NCBI RefSeq assembly: GCF_001659605.2
Contig: NC_035169.2
Span: forward strand, 16,058,263 to 16,122,262
DNA: 64,000 nucleotides
Direction of reading: 5' to 3'
From: Manihot esculenta
Taxonomy: Eukaryota; Streptophyta; Magnoliopsida; Malpighiales; Euphorbiaceae
The notes under the pieces were generated by a model. The model was given only the letters and a program-made list of their open reading frames with translations. It was not told the origin of the DNA and searched no databases. Both the position numbers and the translations under genes were made by a program. Within the stretch, counting starts at the first letter, position 1; every line of letters starts with the position of its first letter. Positions 55,200 through 64,000 of the stretch are shown piece by piece.

Positions 55200-55958
55200 C
55201 TAGATGACATAACTTCCATCGAAACTAATCTAATTTTGCTATTCTGAAACTCTTCTCTCCCGCAAGATTTTAAAGAAATCATTCTTTGAGTTTAACGTTT
55301 GGTTTTTTAATCAATCAAGTGCTACCATTGTTAACAAAGATTAAAAATAAAGTTAAAGAGTATTATAAAAACAGCTTGTTTAAATAAATTACGAGAAAAG
55401 AAAGAGAAAGAATCACTCATAGGAAAATTATAAGATTTTTCTAGTATTTACATAGTGGAAAACTTTAATTCAAATATGAAGTAATTTGAAGGGACATTTT
55501 TAAGGAATTCAAAAATTGATAAAACTATATTATAAATAAAAAATCTTGGCACTTGGACGCGTATATCACTTTAGACAGTGATTATCCTCTGATAAATATT
55601 TTTTTAATCTAAAATCCAAACTACTAGCCGGTTACTCAGACATATATGTCTGAAAATGTGTCTCTAATAGTCATAAATAGATACTCAGGCATGTCTGTCT
55701 CAAAAGGTGCCTCCAAAAGGTACAAACAGATACTCTAAAATTTTATATATTATTTTTTTTTCCCTACATCTTCAATTTGAATTTTTTTTGGGAAATCACA
55801 GAATTGTTATCTGTGATTTTTTTGGCTTTATTGTATCCTGAAAATACAATCCTGCAGCAACCATAGTGGGGCAATTAACTCCTTAAAGAAAGTGTTTTCT
55901 TTCATGCTTCAAAACTAGTTTGGACACTCTTTGATCTAAGAATTTTCAAGAGTTAATT
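55200..55958. other. AT-rich spacer
   Basis: No element assigned. The stretch just before 55959 may be the LTR or leader of the copia relic, but no ends were found. A short repeated phrase (GATACTC followed by AGGCATGTCTGTC-type sequence) occurs near 55630-55740. Confidence 0.4.
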
Positions 55959-56370
55959 ATGGAATCAAAGGTTATTTCTATTATGAATAAAGACTTTGTA
56001 AAATTAGACCGCTTTGATGGAATAAACTTTATTCATTGGAAAGACAAGATTTTGTTTTACTTATTGCTCTGAAAATCTCATATGTATTGAATCCTGATCT
56101 GCCTGATTGCCTGCAATGCCTCAATATACTGATTAAATTAAGGCATAACATGCTAAACAAAGAGAAGATGAATTGTTGTATAGATGACACATTCTTAATA
56201 ATCTGTCAGATATGCTCTATAATTTGTTGACTTCTGAATCATCTCAAAAAGAAATTTGGAAGATATTGGAGTACAAGTACAACACAGAAAGATAAGGTGT
56301 GGACAAATTTCTTATAATGAAATATTTTGAATTTTTGATAGTTGAGAATGTTTATATTATGCCTCAAACC
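55959..56370 (+). pseudogene. Ty1/copia gag relic
   Basis: Plus-strand pieces resembling the start of copia gag: MESKVISIMNKDFVKLDRFDG then FIHWKDKILFYL, and in another frame ISYVLNPDLPD. Near 56300-56360 a segment like NFLIMKYFEF follows. Frameshifts and stops throughout; no protease, IN or RT follow. A second, diverged copy of its first 90 bp lies at about 56380-56470. Confidence 0.68.
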
Positions 56371-57190
56371 ATACATTCTCTGATCTAATAATTTTTAAGA
56401 GTTAATTATGAAATTAAAGGCTATTTATGTTATGAATCAAGAGTTTGTAAAGCTTACACCCTCTTATGTAACAAAAATCAATTATAATAAAATTATATAA
56501 ATTTTAGAAAAATTAAAAGGAATTTCATTATATACATGGTTTATTAATAATATCCATATCATTTGCATATTTCGCCCCTCGACGGAAAGTCGGTAGATAT
56601 TCTAAGTTGAAATTTCAATGACCATTGTACAATTTTTCTCCCATGATATAATGATTTTATGAATCCCATACTTTTATTCAAATATTTTCTAAGCATATTT
56701 ATCATTTTATAGATAAATATAAAAGATTTGGAAAATAGTATATAGTTGTAGTTGTAGAGACAAACAAAATGGATTTGAAAAAAAAAATCCTAAGCAAAGG
56801 AAATTATAATTTTGCAAATTAAGAAAATTACCAATAATAGTAATTGAGAGAGAGAAATTTTAATATTCAGTGAGAAATGAATTTGCATCTTAATATATAT
56901 ATATATATATATAACAAATATAATCTTTTATTTAATAGAAGAGATAAAGATATAATTAATTTAATTTTAAATTTTAAAATTATTTGTTATCAAATTATCT
57001 TTAAAAAAGATAATAATTAAAATATCTATATCAAATAAAATTATATTTTAAACTAAATACGCAAAACTTGCCTTGATTGGGAAACCTAACAAATAAAAAT
57101 TCTTAATACACGATGGGAATATGAGTAAAGTCTCTTTGGATGAGTGATGTCTCAATAGAGTTTAAATGTGGATTATTGTTATCGTTATTA
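56371..57190. other. AT-rich spacer with partial copia leader duplicate and (TA)n
   Basis: 56380-56470 repeats the leader and first codons of the copia gag relic. A (TA)n tract lies near 56891-56914. No other feature recognised. Confidence 0.45.
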
Positions 57191-57597
57191 TTATAAAATA
57201 AAAAAAATTATTATTTAGCTTTTATAGTATGAAAAAAATTTACTTGTTAGTTTTTCAATTTTAAAAATTACATTAAAACATCCATAACGATTTCAAAAAT
57301 CTACTAGTTAGTCCTTTAATTAACTTTAACCGTTAAATATTGTATTATTTAGTTTCTAAAATTTTAAAAAATTTATTAGTTGTTCTTTCAAGTTTTTAAA
57401 AAGTTTACTATTTTATCTCTTCGTATCAAGAACATTTTAAATCTTTTTGTAATACTTGACCGTTAAAATTAATGGAGGGACTAATTAGTAGAGTTTTTAA
57501 AATATTTAGAATATTTTAATATATTTTTTAAAATTGAGAAATCAACTAATGAATTTTTTCGTATTATATGAACTAAATAATAATTTTATTTTATAAA
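57191..57597. mobile_element. Foldback (long-palindrome) MITE-like element
   Basis: The left end (TTATAAAATAAA...ATTATTATTTAG) is the inverse of the right end (CTAAATAATAATTTTATTTTATAA). Inner parts also pair: CTACTAGTTAGTCC near 57301 with GGGACTAATTAGTAG near 57476, and ACCGTTAAATATT with AATACTTGACCGTT. Nearly the whole of about 400 bp can fold back. No clear site duplication or ORF. Confidence 0.6.
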
Positions 57598-57865
57598 ATT
57601 GATAACTATTACTTGAAATGTGGACTATTATTATATTTTGTTTTTATAAAGTAGAGAACTAGTACCAGCTTATGAAGTTGAGTATGTCTATCTAAACTAT
57701 TAACAGAAGATATAAAAATATAATTAATTTAATTTTAAAATTTAAAATTAATTGCATTACCTCTTTGCCTCTACTTCAGGGAATTAACATAAGCTAAGTC
57801 CTAAAATTTTGATTTTTCATATAAAATAGATTACTATTACAACAAATGTAGATTCTAAAATATAA

Positions 57866-58105
57866 AATGGTTAAAAGATTAAATTTGTGTTTGAACTATA
57901 AAATAAAAAAAAAATACTTAAATTTTATTTTTTTTAAATTTATCCTTAAATTATCATAAAAAAATTAAATAAATTCATTATTTATCAGGATTTTAGAATG
58001 CGAGTTAATTTTTTCTCAATCTATTTGAATTTATTTAATATTTTAATGATAGTTTAGAAGCAAATTTAGATCAAAAGATGAAATTTAATATTTTTGACCT
58101 CCTTG
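57866..58105. repeat. Second inverted-repeat structure
   Basis: TAAATTTATCCTTAAATTATCAT...TTAAATAAATTC (about 57937-57977) pairs with GAATTTATTTAATATTTTAATGATAG...AAATTTA (about 58025-58067). The outer parts (GGTTAAAAGATTAAATTT near 57866; AAATTTAATATTTTTGACC near 58080) pair loosely. Possibly a decayed MITE. Confidence 0.45.
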
Positions 58106-58318
58106 TATGGTTAACATTTTTACCAATTCAAAATATATATTTAAAGTATTGATTTTTTTAAACAGGGAATTATATGGAAATTACATTCTACTTAGTAACA
58201 TTTTAAACATGAACATTAAATAGAATTTTGTTATTGAAGGATAACACATGGAAACTTGTAAAACATTTTATTGAATTAGATAGCACAATTATGTGAAGTA
58301 ATTTATTAGTCCTAGGTT

Positions 58319-58342
58319 ATATATATATATATATATATATAT
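58319..58342. repeat. (AT)n microsatellite
   Basis: Uninterrupted AT dinucleotides. Confidence 0.9.
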
Positions 58343-58357
58343 TGGTTGTGTAAGGAT

Positions 58358-58396
58358 GATAGAGCATATTTTAGACCCATTTATCATGATATTATT
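58358..58396 (+). repeat. Possible 39-bp stub of an Athila-N2-like LTR
   Basis: TTTAGACCCATTTATCAT here is the inverse of the sequence just inside the Athila-N2 LTR end at 55165-55199. It suggests an Athila LTR terminus in plus orientation interrupted by the next element. Short, so tentative. Confidence 0.35.
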
Positions 58397-59164
58397 TGTA
58401 AAGACCCGGAAATCAGACTACTACTGGCGCTAGGATCCAGATCGACTTAAGGTTGACGGGACCCGTAGCAAGTCTACTAAACATTCTGTACACCTGATAA
58501 AATTCCATACATGATCATATATTTCCATAAAAACTTAAACTTTTCATATATCAAGCTTGACATGTGTATGCACTAAAACTGTATACATAAAACTCCTTAT
58601 GGGAGCCCTCATCAAATGCTCCAGTTAGGTCAACATCTCATATGTCAAGCCTGATTTAACATATCTCATCATTAAAACATTTACATAAAGATTATGTACA
58701 ACAGGGATTAACCATACACATTAGGGCCAAGCACAATACTAATCCTCATTATATTACTTTACATTACATTACATGTCCACTACAACTCTATTACATATAC
58801 ATAGCCTTTACCCTTGCTAACTTCCTAAGCTATCTCTGGCCCTGCAACCTGGGGGTTAGGGGAAAGGGGTGAGCTACTAAAGTCCAGTGAGCATAACAGT
58901 AAAAGCAATTTAATAAACATATGCTTTCATGGAATGCATCACAACACAAACAATTCACATCACGGATGGACTTGTCACCAGTAACCCTCTACATAATCCA
59001 ATTGTGCCAGGGCGTAGTGCAGGCCACACCTGATCTTTCTCTTACATATAACATATCATAACATATCCAACCGTGCCGGAGGCGTAGTGCAGGCCACACC
59101 TGGACTTTCACATCATAACATAGCATATCATATCGAGGGCTAGTGGGTCATCCAATATCCATCC
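58397..59164 (-). mobile_element. Truncated Tekay-type LTR
   Basis: Starts TGTAAAGACCCGG, with the conserved GGCGCTAGGATCCAGATCG block and two GCGTAGTGCAGGCCACACCTG units (near 59010-59100). It stops at the Pro-3 junction after 768 bp; the promoter half with palindromes is missing. Diverged from Tekay-A, B and the solo LTR. Confidence 0.85.
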
Positions 59165-59373
59165 TGATACGGATCCAATAGGGCAAATTTCCAACAATGG
59201 TGTGGAGCAAACTTATGTCATTCAAATGGATCTAAAAGGAGTTCAAAATCATATTCATATGATCCATATATATTTGGGGTGTGCTTCAACTCATATGGGA
59301 CAGAATTGGTGTAACACTTGCAATCATAGGCTTAGGGAGCCTAATCAAACCAATGAGCTGAATCTTCACAAAA

Positions 59374-60173
59374 GGACGCGGAACCTTATGGCACAAACCT
59401 CAAACCCACACGCACAAGTAGATATGGAATCCAAAGATTTGATAAACCCACCTCCTATGGCACCCCAAACTTAGAGAAGCTGAAACACCAATGATCGAAG
59501 GATTTAGATGAGAATCTAATAAACGCCACAACGAATAGTTGATAAGTTAGCCAAGATTCCTGGTGCAATTGATGAAAGCAAATCCTCACTCTCACTCAAA
59601 GCAATACACGCCAAAGGCATGAAAAGAATTCTGAAATTTTGATTAAAAGCCTGCCTCTTACAATTGTTTCTTATCCTTATATAGTAAGGAGAAAAACAAA
59701 TAAAACTCTAAGACACTCTTCTTGGACCTGACTTAAACACATAAGGCCCAAGCCCAATCACACACTAAAATAACACATAAGTATTAAAACATAAGCCCAA
59801 AACATGGCCCAACACTCTAAAACTTAAAAGATAAAGTATGGCCAGAATACAAGCCCAAACAAAGCTAAAATAAAACAAGTGTTAAATAATAAAAATATAG
59901 CAAGCCCATAATAACAAAGCTGAATCTTCACAAAAGTCTTACTTGATCTTCACTTTAGGCTTCCCTTTGTGTAGTTTTAGCCCATAGGTTTGATTAGGCT
60001 CCCTAAGCCTATGATTGCAAGTGTTGCACCAAATCTGTCCCATAGGAGTTGAAGCACGCCCCAAATATATATGGATCATATGAATATAATTTTGAACTCA
60101 TTTTAGATCCATTTGAATGACATAAGTTTTCTCCACACCATTGTTAGAAATTTGCCCTATTGGATCCGTATCA
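59374..60173 (-). repeat. Pro-3 minus-oriented LTR
   Basis: An 800-bp full LTR (GGACGCGGAACC ... GGATCCGTATCA), close to the Pro-2 LTRs. Its terminal T is mutated to G at 59374. Confidence 0.9.
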
Positions 60174-61264
60174 TTCTCTCCTTCTTTAGAAAAGATTCGT
60201 TCTCGAATCTTGCTGATATTTATGTCAAAAAGGGAAGCTTTAGGAACCCATGTATCTTCAAAGGCCTCCTTTTGAATAGGTGGAAATAGGATAAAACTTT
60301 CGTAATGAATGTTTTCATCAACAACCTGCACATCAAGAACAAATGAACTAGGCATAAAAATATTAGTCATAGAAAGATCCTGTGGATGTGACCCATTCTC
60401 CTCTACAACTCCCAAAACAGTCTCATTCGCCTCCTCCACCTCATCAATCACGTGCTCCCCATGTCCCTCATCATTCACAACCTCTTCTATAAGTTCATTG
60501 ATGGAATTCTCAACAACAACTACATTAGATTCATGCATTACAACTTCCTCTTCAATTTCAATCTCTATGGAAGTTGAGATTGGAACTTTAGCCTCTTCTT
60601 TCTCCTTTTCTTTCTCCACCTTCCCTCCTTGAACTACTCTTGATTCTTTTCCAGCCTCTTTACCCTCAAACTCACTCTTTTCTCTCATCTTTTCCGCAGA
60701 ATTCAAGCTCTCACTCCCCTTTGTGGCCAAGGCCGAAGCCTCCCTCTCCCTCTCCAGCATCTTTATTTGATCAACATATACCTCTTGAAGTGATAAAGGA
60801 GCGAGTATATGCTTCTGTCCTTCATGAGTGAAGGAGTACTTGTTATTGAACCCATCATGTTGTACCTTTCTATCATGTTGCCACGGTCTACCCAATAACA
60901 TATGGCTTGCCTGCATAGGTACCACATCACACAAGATCTCATCCTTGTACCTACCAATAGAAAATGGTATAACCACCTGGTGTGTAACCCTAACCTCACC
61001 ACAATCATTCAACCATTGCAATCTATATGGCTTAGGGTGTTTAATAGAAGTCAAGCCCAATTTTTCCACCATATACACACTAGCCACATTTGTGCAACTA
61101 CCTCCATCAATAATGAGAGTACACACTTTTCCATTAACCAAATACCTAGTGTGAAATATATTTTCCCGTTGTTTTAGGCTTTCTTCCTTAACCTGCATAT
61201 TCAGAGCACACCTAGCAACAAGCATCTCACAATGTGCAGTAAGCAACACATTATTAACCAACAC
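60098..61264 (-). pseudogene. Pro-3 protease-type protein with LTR-encoded end
   Basis: 388 codons open from MLVNNVLL. It has the retropepsin motif IIDGGSCTNVAS and the Glu/Lys-rich region, then passes through the PPT-like GAAGGAGAGAA into the LTR (NDTDPIGQISNNGVEKTYV) and stops after MDLK, 76 bp inside the LTR. Upstream (61265-61490) lies an MSKD-type start with stops. So the overlap of the ORF with the LTR exists in this older copy too. Confidence 0.82.
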
Positions 61265-61804
61265 ATCCGAATCATCACAATCATTATTGCAATTAGGAGT
61301 TTTTTGAGGTATTCTTGTAGAAGTGGAAGCTTATAAGACATTCAAACTCTCCATAGTTTCAGTCAACCTCTCAAGAGTCTTATTGAGCCTTTATAACTCA
61401 CCACTGACTGAATTCTTAAAGAGCTTATAATCGTTACCCATAGTTAATTCACTTCCATCAGTACGATCCACGACATTCTTGTCTTTACTCATCCTACCTT
61501 AAATCAACAAAGAACAAAAAGAACTAGCAAATATTGTGTTAAAAAAAGTACTCAAGTGTTTGCACTCTTACCATTCTTTTGCTGATTCTTCAATTGCACT
61601 TCAGAAACTAAGGTTAACCAACCAACCACAAGGTGCGTTTAATGAAACAAAGAAGAAAACGTAAAGAAAGAAGGAAGCGCGCAAAAAAACTAGAAAGAAG
61701 ACACTGACAATTTGAAAAGTAACACACGAATTAGGCTTTGTGCTACTTGAAAAATATCACCTAGAGACCCAAGCAAACAATACTCCAGCAATGTCAAGGA
61801 AGCA
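61265..61804 (-). other. Pro-3 leader, truncated
   Basis: Equivalent to 33616-34190 in Pro-2. It ends at AATGTCAAGGAAG, where the plus-oriented coding scrap begins; the rest of the leader, PBS and 5' LTR are lost. Confidence 0.7.
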
Positions 61805-62004
61805 AGGATCCATTGGTACTCCCTAGTGGACCAGTGACAAAGAGCAAAGCTAAGAAGCTTGAAGCAGCTATGAACCTACACCTTCAAGAACAAGTGACAC
61901 AAGAATTGACTGAGCTTGCCTTTGGCAAATGTCTCGTGAAGCTTGAAGACACTCCTAAGCTACTCACCTTGCTTAAGGTGTGTAATGGAGATAGCGCTGT
62001 CTAA
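61805..62004 (+). pseudogene. C-terminal scrap of a chromovirus pol from the Pro family's relative
   Basis: 63 open codons (from 61813) with PSGPVTKSKAKKLEAAMN, resembling the PxGPITRxxAK segment at the far C-terminus of some chromovirus polyproteins, ending ...CNGDSAV and a stop. A Pro-type LTR body follows directly at about 62007. It suggests a longer relative of the Pro elements once existed here. Function unknown. Confidence 0.6.
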
Positions 62005-62006
62005 TT

Positions 62007-62557
62007 TATTCAGCATTGATATGATGGGCTTGCTATATTTTTATGATTTAACACTTGTTTTATTTTAGCTTTGTTTGGGCTTGTATTCTGGCCATATTTT
62101 ATCTTTTAAGTTTTAGAGTGTTGGGCCATGTTTTGGGCTTATGTTTTAATACTTATGCGTTATTTTAGTGTGTGATTGGGTTTGGGCCTTAGGTGTTTAA
62201 GTCAGACCCAAGAATAATGTCTTAGGGTTTTATTTGTTTTCTCCTTACTATATAAGGATAAGAAACAATTGTAAGAGAGGTTTTTAATCAAACTTTTCAG
62301 AATTTCTTTCATGCCTTTGGCGTGTATTGCTTTGAGTGAGAGTGAAGATTTGCTTTCATCAATTGCACCAGGAATCTTGGCTAACTTATCAACTATTCAT
62401 TGTGGCATTTGTCAGATTCTCATCTAAATCCTTCGATCATTGGTGTTTCAGCTTCTCTAAGTTTGGGGTGCCATAGGAGGTGGGTTTATCAAATCTTTGG
62501 ATTCCATATCTACTTGTGCATGTGGGTTTGAGGCTTGTGCCATAGGGTTCCGCGTCA
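62007..62557 (+). repeat. 3' part of a Pro-type LTR
   Basis: Matches Pro-1 LTR from about offset 248 to its end (TTCCGCGTCA), including the TATA region near 62249-62257. The LTR-encoded coding segment (first 235 bp) is absent. Confidence 0.88.
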
Positions 62558-63900
62558 ATCTACATATGAAAAGCACTTAATATTAGAGTGTCCATGATTT
62601 GAATACAACAAGTCTCATCCTTGAGCTCCATTCAAATAGCATAAGATTTGGTCTAAAGCTGCATAGTGATTGACTATCAAAGAAGACATGAACTGACTTA
62701 CAATACTGACAGAGTATACAATATAAAGACGGGTCATTGTAAGATAATTTAATTTTTCAACGAGTCTCCTATACCTCTCAAGGTCTTTAAATAATTTACT
62801 ATCATCTTTTGTGAGTTGTAAATTGGGACTCATAAGTGTACTATATGGTTTGGCACTCATTTTTTCTGTTTCAGCTAACAAATCAAGAACATACTTTCTT
62901 TGAGACAGAAAAATACCTTTCTGGTACTTTTGACACTTCAACACCCAAAAATACTCCAATAGTCCCAAACCTTTCATTTGAAATTGGGTATGAAAAAAGG
63001 ATTTTGGTAATGAAATGCTAGCAATGTCACTTCCTGTGATGAAAATGTCATCAACATACATAATCAATAAGATAATGCCAGCCTCAAATTGTTTATAGAA
63101 TACTGAGTAATTACGCTTACTTTTCTATAGTCCAAACTCTTGAAAAACCTCACTGAACCTCCCAAACTAAGCTCGAGGACTCTATTTCAAACCATATAAG
63201 GATTTATAGAGATGACACACCTTTCCATTCTTTTTCTAAGCAACAAACCTAGGTGGTTGCTCCATATAGACTTTCTCATAGAGATCACCATGTAAAAATG
63301 TATTTTTAATATCTGGTTGGTGCAGAGACTAATCATAAGTTGCTACCATTGAGATAAAGAGTCAGATGGATACTATTTTTGCTACTAAAGCAAAGGTAAC
63401 GGAGTAATTAATACCATAAGTTTGGGCACACCCTTTGACCATAAGACAAGCTTTAAGATGGGCCACAAAACCATCCAAATTTACTTTTATTGCAAATACC
63501 TATTTACATCCAATAGCTTTCTTTCCTGTAGGTAAATTCACTAAAGTTTAAGTGCCATTATCATCCAAGGCTGCCATTTTCTCTTCGATAGCAGCATGTC
63601 AACCAGGATGAGATAAATCTTCATGAATCGTTTTAGGAAGAGAAATAGAATCTAAAGAGGCAATAAAGAAACTAGAGGAAGAAGATAAGTGATTATAAGA
63701 AATAAAAGAAGATACAGGGTAAGTACACTGCTGCTTACCTTTTTGAAGAGCAATAGAAAGGTTAATACTAGAATATGGAGTACTGGATACTAGATTTGAC
63801 GGCAAAGAAGAGGGTAGAAAACTTGAATCATAGGGATCAATAGAAGCAGGATCCTCCGACGAAGAAGTTGGTAGCGGATCAGAGTCAAGGTCTTCAAAGC
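62558..63900 (-). pseudogene. Ty1/copia reverse transcriptase relic
   Basis: Minus strand. The open piece 62615-63067 has the copia RT catalytic motif MYVDDIFITGS and later QRKYVLDLLAET, RRLVEKLNYL and FMSS. Upstream (63068-63600), broken by several stops and frameshifts, are DIKNTFLHGDLYEKVYMEQPP, CHLYKSLYGLK and LKACLMVKG. At 63599-63805 is the linker before RT (SFISYNHLSSS ... SLPKTIHEDLSHPG). RNase H is missing because the Pro-3 composite begins at 62557. Transcript-competent only as a relic. Confidence 0.88.
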
Positions 63901-64000
63901 ATCAAGAATAAACATGAAGAATGGGAGGGAGACTAGGCACATGAACTGAAGGAGTAAAAGGATTTTGAGGATTAGGCAAAGACTGAATAGTATAGACTAA
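63901..64000. other. Probable copia linker sequence at the window edge
   Basis: Continues the copia element upstream of RT, but no motif is recognisable. Confidence 0.35.

Larger units (their letters stand above)
59165..62557. mobile_element. Pro-3: rearranged composite of protease-only elements
   Basis: Four parts abut: the first 195 bp of a plus-oriented Pro LTR (59165-59359); a complete minus-oriented LTR (59374-60173) with its internal region (60174-61804) but no 5' LTR; a plus-oriented coding scrap (61805-62006); and the last 550 bp of a plus-oriented LTR (62007-62557). Left flank CATCC and right flank ATCTA do not match. The left neighbour is a Tekay LTR and the right neighbour is copia sequence. 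This implies at least one insertion of a Pro element into another, followed by deletion or ectopic recombination. Confidence 0.75.

Noticed and set aside
36732..55204. Perfect target-site duplication for Athila-N2
   Set aside because: The flanks ATGGA and CTAGA agree at only three of five bases, so I report the element without a confirmed duplication.
1..64000. One copia element spanning the whole window, since both ends hold minus-strand copia pol
   Set aside because: Both ends contain the same linker/RT region with different sequences, so they are two separate relics, not two halves of one element.

Overview
This window is intergenic heterochromatin-like DNA from a plant nuclear genome, almost certainly a eudicot. 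It is built nearly entirely of LTR retrotransposons: Athila-type and chromovirus (Del/Tekay-type and CRM/Reina-like) Ty3/gypsy elements, with degraded Ty1/copia pieces at both ends. Primer-binding sites match plant tRNA-Asp and initiator tRNA-Met. I see no intact host gene, rRNA or tRNA. The species cannot be fixed from the sequence; a Malpighiales/Euphorbiaceae source is only a guess. The names Athila-A/N1/N2, Tekay-A/B/solo/trunc and Pro-1/2/3 are mine.

Layout. 1-832: copia reverse-transcriptase fragment and unassigned DNA. 838-36357: Athila-N1, a minus-strand non-autonomous element (site duplication ATCAT) whose pol has been replaced by a multi-exon fragment of a host threonine aldolase gene. 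Into it inserted a hAT MITE (2027-2499, in the 3' LTR), Pro-2 (31726-35586, in the 5' LTR) and Athila-A (5690-30231, in gag). Athila-A was then hit by Tekay-A (9687-22980), and Tekay-A by Pro-1 (15501-19238). The nest is four retrotransposons deep, and every level has a perfect 5-bp target-site duplication. 36363-36736: unique spacer. 36737-55199: Athila-N2, a second pol-less Athila element, holding Tekay-B (40464-50403) in gag and a solo Tekay LTR (52338-54803) in its 5' LTR. 55200-58357: AT-rich spacer with a copia gag relic and foldback repeats. 58397-62557: truncated Tekay LTR joined to Pro-3, a rearranged copy with pieces in both orientations. 62558-63900: copia reverse-transcriptase relic.

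How the parts relate. Athila-A is the only Athila copy here with gag, PR, RT, RNase H, IN and the downstream ATHILA-type ORF, but it is broken by stops, frameshifts and insertions. N1 and N2 kept LTRs, PBS, PPT and gag/PR remnants, so they would have needed proteins supplied in trans. The Pro elements encode only a retropepsin domain plus an acidic tail, and the reading frame runs through the PPT into the 3' LTR. Tekay-B has an open 1193-codon PR-RT-RH-IN-chromodomain frame, but its RT carries Asp to Asn at the first catalytic position. Tekay-A and Athila-A both carry Lys at the third catalytic position (Glu) of the integrase. The youngest insertion is Pro-1, with one difference between its 798-bp LTRs.

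Most notable: the threonine aldolase fragment with introns captured by Athila-N1; the Pro family's LTR-encoded protein tail; a dispersed palindrome (GATTTGGGCAAATC and variants) in coding and non-coding parts of all three Athila families; a duplicated polypurine-tract module; and palindromic TTCGGCGGCCGAA arrays around the Tekay promoter.
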